Below, piece after piece: positions 30,615 to 39,420 of a stretch of DNA of 64,000 nt. The notes under the pieces were generated by a model. It worked only from the letters and a program-made list of their open reading frames with translations, made no database searches and was not told where the DNA came from. This DNA comes from an uncultured Pantoea sp. (GTDB taxonomy: Bacteria; Pseudomonadota; Gammaproteobacteria; Enterobacterales; Enterobacteriaceae). The DNA is taken from assembly GCA_913778495.1 (NCBI GenBank), contig CAJYVD010000013.1:186001-250000 (forward strand). Reading direction: 5' to 3'. The position numbers and the translations under genes are program-made. Every line of letters begins with the position of its first letter. The stretch's first letter is position 1.

Positions 30615-31145
30615 ATGTTGCGATATTTGAATCAATGCTCGCGAGGACGTGGAGCGTGGTTATTATTGGCACTGACGGCGCTGGCATTGGAAGCGGTCGC
30701 GCTGTTTTTTCAACACGTTTTGGGACAAAAGCCCTGCGTGATGTGCATTTATGAACGTTGTGCTCTGTTTGGGGTAATGGGCGCGGGTTTGGTCGGCGCC
30801 ATCGCGCCAAAAACGCCGCTGCGCTGGGCTGCGCTGATGATCTGGCTGTATAGCGCCGTTGAAGGGCTACGGTTGGCCTATGAGCACACCATGATTCAGC
30901 TGCACCCCAATCCTTTTGTCACCTGTGATTTTGCTGCGCGCTTCCCTGCATGGCTGCCGCTCAATAAGTGGCTGCCGTCGGTGTTTGTGGCGACGGGTGA
31001 CTGCGCTGAACGAAGCTGGACTTTCCTGAGCTTTAGCATGCCACAATGGCTGATTGTGGTCTTTGCTGCCTATTTATTGGTCGCGGTGCTGGTGGCCGTG
31101 GCTCAGCCTTTCAAGCCTAAACGCCGCGATCTTTTCGGGCGCTAA
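30615..31145 (+). CDS. dsbB: Disulfide bond formation protein DsbB
   Basis: 176 aa inner-membrane protein with four membrane segments. The two redox pairs are at the E. coli positions: Cys41/Cys44 (KPCVMC) in the first periplasmic loop and Cys104/Cys130 in the second. It reoxidises DsbA and passes electrons to ubiquinone or menaquinone. ATG at 30615. About 300 bp of non-coding sequence separate it from fadR, where E. coli has nhaB. Confidence 0.97.
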   Translation: MLRYLNQCSRGRGAWLLLALTALALEAVALFFQHVLGQKPCVMCIYERCALFGVMGAGLVGAIAPKTPLRWAALMIWLYSAVEGLRLAYEHTMIQLHPNPFVTCDFAARFPAWLPLNKWLPSVFVATGDCAERSWTFLSFSMPQWLIVVFAAYLLVAVLVAVAQPFKPKRRDLFGR

Positions 31146-31154
31146 TCTCGGCGC

Positions 31155-31182
31155 AGAACAGGTAGTGATCGCTGCCTGTTCT
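31155..31182. terminator. Hairpin between convergent dsbB and ycgN
   Basis: 8-bp stem AGAACAGG/CCTGTTCT with a 12-nt loop, 9 bp after dsbB and 5 bp after the ycgN stop. Only short T-runs flank it, so efficiency is uncertain. Confidence 0.5.
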
Positions 31183-31187
31183 TCACG

Positions 31188-31631
31188 CTAGCCGCGATCC
31201 GGACGGTCAATTATGTGATCTTCCCAATCGCGCACTTCACTTTCACGCACGGCGATATAACGTACCGAAATGCGCTCCGCGTGCATGGCCTGTTTGGAGC
31301 CAGCAATCAGCGGATGCCAGGCGGGTAACGTTTTACCTTCCCCAATCAGGCGATAGGCACAAGTACGCGGCAACCAGTCGAAGGTGGTGAGATTGTCGCG
31401 CGTCAGCTTGATGCAATCTTCCTCGTATTCGAAGCGGCGTTCGTAGTTACGGCACTGACAGGTTTTGATGTTGAGCTGATTGCAGGCGACATTGGTGAAA
31501 TAAATTTCATCGGTGTCCGCGTCCTGCAACTTATTCAGGCAGCATTGTCCGCAGCCGTCGCACAGCGATTCCCATTCTGCGTCGCTCATCTCATCGAGGC
31601 GCTTAGTCTGCCAGAAAGGCTGTTCAGTCAT
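31188..31631 (-). CDS. ycgN: YcgN, UPF0260 cysteine-cluster protein
   Basis: 147 aa from the ATG at 31631 ([20 protein letters not shown]); the frame extends 11 codons further but those residues are unlike the family. Contains the cysteine cluster LCDGCGQCC (about 28-36) and [14 protein letters not shown] and TCAYRL, a pattern typical of zinc or iron-sulfur-binding YkgJ/YcgN-type proteins. Function unknown. Likely co-transcribed with ycgM, which ends 65 bp upstream. Confidence 0.92.
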   Translation of the reverse strand: MTEQPFWQTKRLDEMSDAEWESLCDGCGQCCLNKLQDADTDEIYFTNVACNQLNIKTCQCRNYERRFEYEEDCIKLTRDNLTTFDWLPRTCAYRLIGEGKTLPAWHPLIAGSKQAMHAERISVRYIAVRESEVRDWEDHIIDRPDRG

Positions 31632-31696
31632 AAATATGTTCCGGATTGCGCGTAAAGACCGCACCTTATAAAGGTTAAGGTGCGGTGATGCAAGTC

Positions 31697-32356
31697 TTAC
31701 AATACCCGCGTGCTGATACCGTGGCCGGCCAGCGAGACGTCAAGCCGATCGCCTGAACGCAGCGGGCCAACACCTTCCGGCGTACCGGTCAGTATCACAT
31801 CGCCAGCACGCAGCGTGAAGAAATGGCTCATATAGGCGATCAGCGGCAAAATTTTATGCATCATGTCGGCAGTGGTGCCGTACTGGCGCACTTCACCGTT
31901 GACCACCAGCTTCAGCTCGGTGTTCTGCGGATCGCCGCTAAACTCTGCTGCGGGAATAAATCCCGACAGCGGGCAGGCATTATCAAAGCCTTTAGAGATT
32001 TCCCACGGCTGACCGGCCTGCTTCAGTTTTGACTGCACCTCACGCAGCGTCAAATCCAGCGCAACGCCATATCCGGCAATGGCTTGCGCGACGTGCGCTT
32101 CGGAAGCCTGCTTTAAGGTGGCGCCAATCAACACCGCCAATTCCACCTCGTGGTGCACTTCGCCTTTGTCAGTAGGTAGCGAGAGCGGTTGGCGCAGATC
32201 GCACAGCGCGGTTTCAGGTTTGATAAACACGACCGGCTCGGAGGGCGTGGCGCTGCCCATTTCTTTAATGTGCTTCGCATAGTTGCTGCCTACGCAGACC
32301 ACTTTGCTGGCTGGGTAATCAAGTAATGCGCCCTGCCAGTTACGATGTTGGTACAT
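31697..32356 (-). CDS. ycgM: YcgM, fumarylacetoacetate hydrolase-family protein
   Basis: 219 aa, the E. coli length. FAH-fold signatures: [15 protein letters not shown] (20-34), [19 protein letters not shown] with the metal-binding glutamates, and [14 protein letters not shown] near the end. Members of this family are acylpyruvases or oxaloacetate decarboxylases acting on small 2-keto acids with Mg; the substrate of YcgM is not certain. Upstream of ycgN on the same strand; about 260 bp of non-coding sequence separate it from ycgL. Confidence 0.93.
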   Translation of the reverse strand: MYQHRNWQGALLDYPASKVVCVGSNYAKHIKEMGSATPSEPVVFIKPETALCDLRQPLSLPTDKGEVHHEVELAVLIGATLKQASEAHVAQAIAGYGVALDLTLREVQSKLKQAGQPWEISKGFDNACPLSGFIPAAEFSGDPQNTELKLVVNGEVRQYGTTADMMHKILPLIAYMSHFFTLRAGDVILTGTPEGVGPLRSGDRLDVSLAGHGISTRVL

Positions 32357-32618
32357 ATTCTTCCCCTGCTATGAGTGTTTGCTGCCAGAAACTGGCGAAG
32401 AGATCCGTTTCAGCGGCGGAACGTGGCGCGCTGAAACGGAAGATATTAACGACTTATTGAGGCTGGGGTGAGCCAAATTGTCAACAGCCGTTAATCATTC
32501 ACAGCTTTTTTTTAGAGAGGGAATGTTAATGTCCGCAATTACAATTGCGTGATGACAATTAAATATTGGGAATAATACTGATTATTTCCACAGGCCATAA
32601 TTCACAGAGGATTCCGAA

Positions 32619-32894
32619 TTAATCTTTTTTACCGTCTTCCAGGTGAATATTGAGCAGATTTTCAACCGGTGGAGGAATCTGCAAATAATAACCCTGCTCT
32701 CGTAACCCTTCCTTCACTTTATTGATATCGGCGTTAGCCAGCTTCTCACGCTTGTCCAGCGACAGCACCATCGCCAGCTGGGGCTTGCCGAAGCCGCGCA
32801 ACAGCGCTTCTGGCACGCGGGAGAAATCGTCTTTTTTTTCAACGTACAGATAAGTCTGATCGCGTTGCGGGCTTCTATAGATCACACAAAACAT
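32619..32894 (-). CDS. ycgL: YcgL-domain protein
   Basis: 91 aa, small alpha/beta protein with the full YcgL domain ([20 protein letters not shown] at the start, [11 protein letters not shown] in the middle). Function unknown. Divergent from minC, 152 bp between starts, as in E. coli where ycgL and minCDE are also neighbours. Confidence 0.93.
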   Translation of the reverse strand: MFCVIYRSPQRDQTYLYVEKKDDFSRVPEALLRGFGKPQLAMVLSLDKREKLANADINKVKEGLREQGYYLQIPPPVENLLNIHLEDGKKD

Positions 32895-33046
32895 ATTTTT
32901 TACTCGAATTAACGGTTAGCGTCACTTGCCTGAATATAGCAGGAACTATAACATGCTTGCAGAACTTCGAATATTGACCGTTTGATGCCATGGCGATTAA
33001 ATCGGCGTCCATCTTAAGGTCGTAAAACAGGACAGAGTCACGACAG

Positions 33047-33745
33047 ATGTCGCAAACGCCAATCGAATTCAAGGGAAGCAGTTTTACCCTATCAGTCGTT
33101 CATTTGCATCATTCGCAACCTGAAGTGATTCGCCAGGCGCTGCAGGACAAAATCGACCAAGCCCCGGCATTTTTACAAAATGCGCCCGTGGTGCTCAATG
33201 TCTCCGCGTTGGCGGGTGACATCAATTGGAAACAGATACAGCAAGCGGTAAGCGCAACGGGGTTGCGTATTGTAGGCGTGAGCGGCTGCAAAGATGATGC
33301 CCTGAAAAAAATGATTGCCCGGGCTGGTCTTCCGGTGCTTTCGGAAGGCAAAGAACAGCGCAACCACGCCGAACCGGTGGCAGCGGAGGCGCCAACTCCC
33401 GTTGCCGAATCGGCCAGCAAGACGCGCATCATCAATACGCCCGTTCGCTCAGGACAGCAAATTTATGCCCGTAACGCCGATCTTATCGTCACCAGCAGCG
33501 TGAGCGCGGGTGCCGAACTGGTCGCAGACGGCAACATTCATATTTACGGCATGATGCGCGGGCGCGCCCTTGCGGGTGCCAGTGGCGATCGCGACTGCCA
33601 AATTTTTTGCACCAACCTCGTTGCAGAGTTGGTGTCAATTGCGGGTGAATACTGGATCATGGATCAGATCCCAACAGAATTCTTTGGTAAAGCAGCGCGC
33701 CTGTGTCTGACAGAGGGCGCGCTCACCATTCAGACACTTAATTAG
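33047..33745 (+). CDS. minC: Septum site-determining protein MinC
   Basis: 232 aa. N-terminal FtsZ-binding domain (about 1-105), a proline/alanine-rich linker (about 108-125, with [10 protein letters not shown]) and the C-terminal right-handed beta-helix (about 126-232) with [13 protein letters not shown], the surface that binds MinD. It blocks Z-ring formation at the poles. First gene of minCDE; minD starts 33 bp after its stop. Confidence 0.98.
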   Translation: MSQTPIEFKGSSFTLSVVHLHHSQPEVIRQALQDKIDQAPAFLQNAPVVLNVSALAGDINWKQIQQAVSATGLRIVGVSGCKDDALKKMIARAGLPVLSEGKEQRNHAEPVAAEAPTPVAESASKTRIINTPVRSGQQIYARNADLIVTSSVSAGAELVADGNIHIYGMMRGRALAGASGDRDCQIFCTNLVAELVSIAGEYWIMDQIPTEFFGKAARLCLTEGALTIQTLN

Positions 33746-33778
33746 GCCCCTTTTCTTTCGTTAAGGAAATCAACATTT

Positions 33779-34591
33779 ATGGCACGCATTATTGTAGTTA
33801 CATCAGGTAAAGGGGGCGTTGGCAAGACCACGTCAAGCGCGGCCATCGCTACAGGTTTAGCGCAAAAGGGCAAAAAAACCGTTGTGATCGATTTCGATAT
33901 CGGTTTGCGTAACCTTGATCTGATCATGGGCTGTGAACGCCGCGTGGTCTATGACTTTGTCAACGTCATCCAGGGTGATGCATCGCTGAATCAGGCGCTC
34001 ATCCGCGATAAGCGTACTGAGCAACTCTACATCCTTCCCGCCTCGCAGACGCGCGATAAAGACGCCCTGACCCGTGAAGGCGTCGAGAAAGTGTTAAACG
34101 ATTTGGCCGCCATGGAGTTCGACTTCATTGTTTGCGACTCCCCTGCAGGCATCGAAACCGGCGCATTAATGGCACTCTACTTTGCTGATGAAGCCATTAT
34201 CACCACTAACCCGGAAGTCTCATCCGTCCGTGACTCCGACCGTATTTTGGGCATCATCGCCTCAAAATCACGTCGTGCGGAAAATGGTCAAGATCCGGTG
34301 AAAGAGCACCTGTTGCTCACCCGGTACAATCCTGGTCGCGTGACGCGCGGCGATATGCTGAGCATGGAAGACGTTCTGGAAATCCTGCGTATTCCACTGG
34401 TCGGCGTGATCCCCGAAGACCAATCGGTATTGCGCGCCTCTAACCAGGGTGAACCGGTTATTCTTGACGCTAATTCTGACGCCGGTAAAGCCTACGCTGA
34501 TACCGTGGATCGCCTGCTTGGCGAAGAACGCCCCTTCCGCTTTATTGAAGAAGAGAAGAAGGGTTTCCTGAAACGCCTGTTCGGGGGATAA
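33779..34591 (+). CDS. minD: Septum site-determining ATPase MinD
   Basis: 270 aa. Deviant Walker A motif SGKGGVGKTTSS with Lys11 and Lys16, switch I/II segments FDIGLRNLD and VCDSPAGIE, and a C-terminal amphipathic membrane-targeting helix EEEKKGFLKRLFGG. It recruits MinC to the membrane and oscillates pole to pole with MinE. Middle gene of the operon; three bases separate its stop from the minE start. Confidence 0.99.
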   Translation: MARIIVVTSGKGGVGKTTSSAAIATGLAQKGKKTVVIDFDIGLRNLDLIMGCERRVVYDFVNVIQGDASLNQALIRDKRTEQLYILPASQTRDKDALTREGVEKVLNDLAAMEFDFIVCDSPAGIETGALMALYFADEAIITTNPEVSSVRDSDRILGIIASKSRRAENGQDPVKEHLLLTRYNPGRVTRGDMLSMEDVLEILRIPLVGVIPEDQSVLRASNQGEPVILDANSDAGKAYADTVDRLLGEERPFRFIEEEKKGFLKRLFGG

Positions 34592-34594
34592 CAC

Positions 34595-34864
34595 ATGGCA
34601 TTACTTGATTTCTTTTTATCCCGCAAGAAGAACACCGCCAATATCGCAAAGGAGCGGCTGCAGATTATCGTAGCCGAGCGCAGAAGGGGCGACAGTGAGC
34701 CCCATTATTTGCCGCAGCTTAAGCGGGATATTTTGGAAGTGATCTGCAAATACGTGAAGATTGATCCGGATATGGTGACGGTCCAACTCGACCAGAAGGG
34801 AGATGATATCTCCATTCTGGAGTTGAACGTGACGCTACCCGAAACGGAAGACGCCCCTAAATGA
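34595..34864 (+). CDS. minE: Cell division topological specificity factor MinE
   Basis: 89 aa. The N-terminal anti-MinCD and membrane-binding segment is [20 protein letters not shown] (2-21), followed by the dimerisation domain (about 36-89). It stimulates the MinD ATPase and drives the oscillation. Start codon lies 3 bp after minD, so translation is coupled. Confidence 0.99.
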   Translation: MALLDFFLSRKKNTANIAKERLQIIVAERRRGDSEPHYLPQLKRDILEVICKYVKIDPDMVTVQLDQKGDDISILELNVTLPETEDAPK

Positions 34865-34880
34865 TAGAAGCGGTTTCCTG

Positions 34881-34910
34881 ATTTCCCCTGCGTTGCAGCG
34901 CAGGGGAAAT
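34881..34910. terminator. Hairpin between convergent minE and rnd
   Basis: Perfect 12-bp stem ATTTCCCCTGCG/CGCAGGGGAAAT with a 6-nt loop, 16 bp after minE and 8 bp after the rnd stop. T-tracts are short on both sides but the stem itself ends in A/T pairs. Confidence 0.75.
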
Positions 34911-34918
34911 CTTCCGCA

Positions 34919-36040
34919 CTACTCCGTTTCCAGTAATGCTTCAATTCGAGCTTTGAATAGATCCCCGCGCCATCCGCTAAACAACTCGGGCAAGCGTCCG
35001 CTCTTTTTCAGCCCCCATACGGTGCTAAGTACCTGATTGATCTGTCGACGCGACGCCAACAACTCTTGGCTGTAACCTGTCTCTTCACTCACCTGCTGCA
35101 CCAGCGCCTTGATCGCTTTAAATGCCTGTTTGTAATGCGGATGATCGATGAGGTTAGGCAGCGGCTGCGGTAGCGTGTTTTCATCCTGCGCCTGCGCTTC
35201 AGCCACCAGCGCCACGAGCGTTTTACCATGAAAGCGAATTTCATGACCATTCAAGCCAAGATGATCCAGTTCGCCCAAGCTGCCAGGCATAAAGCGCGCC
35301 ACCTTCCAGAGGTTTTCTTCGCGCACCACAAAGTTCACCGCCATATCCTTCTGGCGTGCCAGCGTAAGGCGCCACGCCGCTAGCCGCTGCAGAGCCGCAA
35401 GCTGGCGCGGACGCAGTTGCCAGGCGTTGGTAATGTCGCGCCACGCCTCTTCCGGCTGCAGCGTATCCAAACGGCGCTGGCACAGCATTGCGCACTCGCT
35501 TAATGCCGCAGCCATATTGCCCGTGGCTTCGGTCTGCTTCACTAATTCGCGCGCAATGGGCAACAGATAAGCGACGTCAGCCGCCGCGTATTCACACTGC
35601 CGCTGGGTGAGCGGACGCGCCAACCAGTCGGTACGGGATTCACTCTTGTCCAACTCAATCTGATTGAAATGGTTCACCATTGATGCGAAGCCCCAAGAGA
35701 GCGGCTGACCGGAAAACGCCGCCAGGATCTGGGTATCAATCATGGGATCGGGCAAGCACTGGAAGCGATGCAGAAACACCTCGAGATCTTCGCCACCCGC
35801 GTGCAGAAACTTGATCACGTTTTTATCCTGCAACAACGCAACGAAAGGTGCCCATTCACTGATCTTGAGCGGATCGATCAGAACCAGTTGCTCACCATCG
35901 TACAGCTGGATGAGACCAAGCTGAGGATAGTAAGTACGGGTGCGCACAAATTCGGTATCCAGCGCCACCGCGTCGTGCAGGCGCGCCTGTTCGCACACGG
36001 CAGACAACTGGCTGTTTTGGTCGATCATGGTGTAATTCAC
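34919..36040 (-). CDS. rnd: Ribonuclease D
   Basis: 373 aa from a GTG at 36040. The DEDD 3'-5' exonuclease domain (about 1-195) shows ALDTEFVR with Asp28 and Glu30, then FLHAGGEDLEVF and CEYAAADVAYLL with the remaining acidic and tyrosine residues; two HRDC-type domains follow (about 205-370). It trims tRNA 3' ends. The ribosome site is weak; E. coli rnd also uses a non-ATG start and is poorly translated. It lies 96 bp downstream of fadD, separated by a terminator. Confidence 0.95.
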   Translation of the reverse strand: MNYTMIDQNSQLSAVCEQARLHDAVALDTEFVRTRTYYPQLGLIQLYDGEQLVLIDPLKISEWAPFVALLQDKNVIKFLHAGGEDLEVFLHRFQCLPDPMIDTQILAAFSGQPLSWGFASMVNHFNQIELDKSESRTDWLARPLTQRQCEYAAADVAYLLPIARELVKQTEATGNMAAALSECAMLCQRRLDTLQPEEAWRDITNAWQLRPRQLAALQRLAAWRLTLARQKDMAVNFVVREENLWKVARFMPGSLGELDHLGLNGHEIRFHGKTLVALVAEAQAQDENTLPQPLPNLIDHPHYKQAFKAIKALVQQVSEETGYSQELLASRRQINQVLSTVWGLKKSGRLPELFSGWRGDLFKARIEALLETE

Positions 36041-36091
36041 GTTGTATTCTTCGCTGCGACAGACCGCGCGCAGCGCTCCATGTTAAAAGCA

Positions 36092-36117
36092 ATAAAAACG
36101 CCGGACTTCGCCGGCGT
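36092..36117 (-). terminator. Intrinsic terminator of fadD
   Basis: On the minus strand a 7-bp stem ACGCCGG/CCGGCGT (36098-36104 with 36111-36117) is followed by TTTTTATT. It sits about 20 bp after the fadD stop and before rnd. Confidence 0.85.
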
Positions 36118-36136
36118 AAACCTTAGAGAAAACCGC

Positions 36137-37846
36137 CTACTGCCCTTCCCGCTTCGCCTCGTCGCGTAATTCACGGCGCAAGATTTTACCCACGTTGGTT
36201 TTTGGCAACTCATCTCGAAACTCAACGATTTTCGGCACTTTGTAGCCGGTGAGCTGGCGACGACAGTGATCCAACACCTCTTCACGGGTCAGCGAAGGGT
36301 CTTTTTTCACGATACACACCTTCACCGCTTCGCCGGACAGATCGCTGGGGACACCAATGGCGGCCGCTTCGCGAATTTTCTCGTGCTGCATCAAGACATC
36401 TTCAATTTCATTAGGATACACGTTAAAGCCTGATACCAAAATCATGTCTTTTTTGCGATCCACGATGCGAATAAAGCCTTCGTCGTCCACGGTAACAATA
36501 TCGCCGGTGTGCAGCCAGCCATTTTTCAGCACCTCATCGGTGGCATCAGGGCGCTGCCAATAGCCAGTCATCACCTGTGGCCCACGGATACACAGCTCAC
36601 CGGGCTCACCGGGCGCGACCTCGACGTCATTATCGTCAACGATACGCACGTCGGTAGAAGGTACCGGCAATCCAATGCTGCCGGTGTGACAGGCGATGTC
36701 GTAAGGATTCACGGAGACCAGCGGCGAGCACTCAGTCAAGCCGTAGCCTTCCAGCAAATAGTGGCCGGTGAGTTTTTCCCAGCGTTCGGCAACCGCTTTT
36801 TGCACCGCCATACCGCCCCCTGCGGAGAGGCGCAGCGTCGAAAAATCAAGCTTGTTGAAGTGGCTATCGTTGAGTAACGCATTGAACAGCGTATTCACGC
36901 CGGTGATGGCCGTGAACGGAAATTTACTCAGCTCTTTGACGAAACCGGGGATATCGCGCGGGTTGGTGATCAGTAAGTTGGTGCCACCAAGGTCAAGAAA
37001 CAGCAGGCAGTTCACCGTTAGCGCAAAGATGTGATAAAGCGGCAAGGCGGTGACCACCTGCTCTTTTCCGGCGCGCAGCAGCTTGCCGTAGGTGGCTTTC
37101 GTCTGCTCAAGGTTGGCCTGCATGTTGCCGTGCGTCAGCATCGCCCCTTTGGCCACGCCCGTGGTGCCGCCCGTATATTGCAAGAAAGCCAGGTCGCTAT
37201 TACTCAGCACGGGACGCTGATAAGCCATCTGCTCCCCTTGCTGCAGAGCATTGCGGAACGGCACCGCGCCAGGCAGGTGGTATTTAGGCACCAGCTTTTT
37301 AACGTACTTCACCACAAAGTTAACCAGCGTCGCTTTGACCGGCGCCAGTTGGTCGCCCATGCGGGTCAGCATTACGTGCTTGACCGGCGTCTCAGCCACC
37401 ACTTTTTCCAGCGTATGTGCGAAATTCGATACGATAACAATGGCGCTGGCGCCGCTGTCATTGAGCTGATGCTTGAGCTCGCGCGGCGTATAGAGTGGAT
37501 TGACATTCACCACCACCATGCCAGCCCGTAACACGCCAAATAGCGCCACAGGGTATTGCAGCAAATTCGGCATCATGAGCGCCACGCGATCGCCGCGTTG
37601 AAGGCCAAGGCCCTGCTGCAGCCAGGCAGCAAAAGCACGGCTCTGCTCCTCAAGCTGACGATAGCTCATGCGCTGACCCATATTAATAAACGCCGTTTGG
37701 TCGGCATAGCGCTGTGCGGCGTGCTCGAAAAGATCGACCAATGACGGGTAACGATCCGCGTTAATCTCCGCAGGAACATCTGCTGGATAGCGTTTGAGCC
37801 AAACTTTATTCAATGAATTACCCCGATAATCTTGTTGCGTAGCCAT
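36137..37846 (-). CDS. fadD: Long-chain-fatty-acid CoA ligase FadD
   Basis: 569 aa from the ATG at 37846, which has CAGAGG 5-6 bp upstream. A TTG at 37813, preceded by GGGG, gives the shorter start [14 protein letters not shown] that corresponds to the TTG start of E. coli FadD, so the true start may be there. ANL-family motifs: AMP-binding [22 protein letters not shown], and the C-terminal [28 protein letters not shown] and the catalytic lysine in [12 protein letters not shown]. It activates imported fatty acids at the inner membrane. A FadR-like operator lies just upstream. Confidence 0.96.
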   Translation of the reverse strand: MATQQDYRGNSLNKVWLKRYPADVPAEINADRYPSLVDLFEHAAQRYADQTAFINMGQRMSYRQLEEQSRAFAAWLQQGLGLQRGDRVALMMPNLLQYPVALFGVLRAGMVVVNVNPLYTPRELKHQLNDSGASAIVIVSNFAHTLEKVVAETPVKHVMLTRMGDQLAPVKATLVNFVVKYVKKLVPKYHLPGAVPFRNALQQGEQMAYQRPVLSNSDLAFLQYTGGTTGVAKGAMLTHGNMQANLEQTKATYGKLLRAGKEQVVTALPLYHIFALTVNCLLFLDLGGTNLLITNPRDIPGFVKELSKFPFTAITGVNTLFNALLNDSHFNKLDFSTLRLSAGGGMAVQKAVAERWEKLTGHYLLEGYGLTECSPLVSVNPYDIACHTGSIGLPVPSTDVRIVDDNDVEVAPGEPGELCIRGPQVMTGYWQRPDATDEVLKNGWLHTGDIVTVDDEGFIRIVDRKKDMILVSGFNVYPNEIEDVLMQHEKIREAAAIGVPSDLSGEAVKVCIVKKDPSLTREEVLDHCRRQLTGYKVPKIVEFRDELPKTNVGKILRRELRDEAKREGQ

Positions 37847-37882
37847 CGCAGCCTCTGCCATCAGTGTTATTAACAATATTTT

Positions 37883-37899
37883 AACTGATTGTACCAGTT
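37883..37899 (-). promoter_or_regulatory. FadR operator in front of fadD
   Basis: On the minus strand AACTGGTACAATCAGTT matches the FadR consensus AACTGGTCGGACCTGTT at 12 of 17 positions, including the whole left arm, and strongly resembles the E. coli fadD operator. It is 37 bp upstream of the ATG at 37846, overlapping the expected promoter. Confidence 0.7.
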
Positions 37900-37965
37900 T
37901 GCTGATTGCCGCTTTTACAGGTTGCGAAGCGCATCACTAATTTAACTGCGCCAGAAACGCAGCCA

Positions 37966-38000
37966 ATAAAAAAGCCCGCTCGCGCGCACCGCAAGCGGGC
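37966..38000 (-). terminator. Intrinsic terminator of yeaY
   Basis: On the minus strand GCCCGCT/AGCGGGC (7-bp stem, 38000-37994 with 37980-37974) is followed by TTTTTTATTGG. 18 bp after the yeaY stop, so fadD has its own promoter. Confidence 0.87.
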
Positions 38001-38018
38001 CGATAAAACGTTGCAGGG

Positions 38019-38609
38019 CTATTCCGTCAGGATAGTTTCTACCTGTGCCGGGCCGGTATTCATTCCCCAGTAAGGATTGGGTCCCCAGTAGCCGGGATGG
38101 CGCCGCGTTGGCCCATACCAAATCCAGGGATCAATCGGCTGCGGGGACGTCATGACCTGCTGCGTGAGGTGCCAGCGCTGATAACCGCGCACGTCCACCA
38201 CCACAAAGTTATAGCTGGCGCTGCCGATGGTGCCTTTCTCAGTGCCTTTGAGGGTGCCTAGTACGGTGATGTACTGATTATTGAGATCGACGGGATCAAC
38301 GAACCCGTGGATATCCGCATAAATCCGTCCGATCGACGCGGCACCGAGGCGCGGACGCGCGCTCTCATCCAGCGGTTGCGTGGCGATCTCAATGCGCGTA
38401 AGCCCATCGCGATTGTCCACTTTGATGACTTTGCCGCCGAAGCGCGACTCTTGGCCGACATACAACTGCGGCGCATTCATCACCCGCACTAAATCTTGCT
38501 GTGGCTGAGGGGAACTCCCTTTAATGGCATCTGGCACTGAAACGCAGCCGCTGAGCAATAACGCGCAGGTCAACAGCGCGCCAGACCACCCTTTTTGACG
38601 TATTGGCAT
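38019..38609 (-). CDS. yeaY: YeaY, Slp-family outer-membrane lipoprotein
   Basis: 196 aa. Lipoprotein signal peptide with lipobox LLSGC and lipidated Cys22; residue +2 is Val, so sorting to the outer membrane is expected. The Slp domain follows (about 35-170) with [15 protein letters not shown] and [17 protein letters not shown]. The tail is rich in Pro, Gly, Tyr and Trp ([14 protein letters not shown]). Slp proteins are starvation-induced lipoproteins of unknown activity. Lies between tsaB and fadD, as in E. coli. Confidence 0.92.
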   Translation of the reverse strand: MPIRQKGWSGALLTCALLLSGCVSVPDAIKGSSPQPQQDLVRVMNAPQLYVGQESRFGGKVIKVDNRDGLTRIEIATQPLDESARPRLGAASIGRIYADIHGFVDPVDLNNQYITVLGTLKGTEKGTIGSASYNFVVVDVRGYQRWHLTQQVMTSPQPIDPWIWYGPTRRHPGYWGPNPYWGMNTGPAQVETILTE

Positions 38610-38668
38610 AGCACTTCTCCTGTTATTTCCCGGTTAGACTCAGCGCCAGGGGTTTAGTTGCGCGTGGC

Positions 38669-39367
38669 TCAGCGTCCCGGCAACTTTTTCCATGCAACCT
38701 CATTGCGCAGATACACTGGCTCAGCCTCGGCAACAGCCACCGCCTCACCGCGCTGCCATGCGCGTTCCGCTAGCGGCAGCATATCTTCGGCTGCCGGTAA
38801 GGTGACGCCGCCCGCGATCAACTCCACGCCTGCCGTGGCCTGCAATTGCGGATACGCCGCCCAGCCGGTTCCCACCGTTGTCCAGGTGCCGCTTAATGCA
38901 GCCAAGCGAGCCTGCACGTCTTCCGGCTTCAGCACGGCTTCGGTTTCTGCGCCGTGCCATTCACCGTGTTCATCGCGCTGATACGCAGCCCAATACACTT
39001 CGCCCATGCGCGCATCAATGGCCGCCAACACCCGCGTCGCACCGCTGAGACGCCATGCGCCCTGCGCCATGGTCGCCAGCGAAGAGACCCCAATCATCGG
39101 CAGATCGGCGCCCAGCGCTAAGCCTTGGGCAATACCAATACCAATGCGCACGCCGGTAAAACTGCCAGGCCCACGACCAAACGCCAGCGCATCCAGCGTG
39201 TTAAGCTCCAGCTGTCCCGCGAGTAAGAGCTCTTGCACCAGCGGCAAGATACGCTGCGTATGATCGCGCGGCGCAATTTCAAAACGGGCATCAATCTGCT
39301 GCTGATGTAGCAGTGCGGCTGAACAGGCTTCTGTCGCCGTGTCCAGAGCTAAAATTCGGGCGGACAT
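38669..39367 (-). CDS. tsaB: TsaB, tRNA t6A biosynthesis subunit
   Basis: 232 aa with the ASKHA fold: [15 protein letters not shown] at the N-terminus, [15 protein letters not shown], and [16 protein letters not shown] (about 64-79). TsaB lacks the metal-binding histidines of TsaD and acts as its partner; with TsaD, TsaE and TsaC it makes N6-threonylcarbamoyladenosine at position 37 of ANN-decoding tRNAs. Essential in E. coli. 53 bp after yoaA and likely on the same transcript, as in E. coli. Confidence 0.95.
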   Translation of the reverse strand: MSARILALDTATEACSAALLHQQQIDARFEIAPRDHTQRILPLVQELLLAGQLELNTLDALAFGRGPGSFTGVRIGIGIAQGLALGADLPMIGVSSLATMAQGAWRLSGATRVLAAIDARMGEVYWAAYQRDEHGEWHGAETEAVLKPEDVQARLAALSGTWTTVGTGWAAYPQLQATAGVELIAGGVTLPAAEDMLPLAERAWQRGEAVAVAEAEPVYLRNEVAWKKLPGR

Positions 39368-39420
39368 AACAACCTCAAGGAGATAAAAAAGGCGCGTATC
39401 TTACCACAAGGTAACGCACA

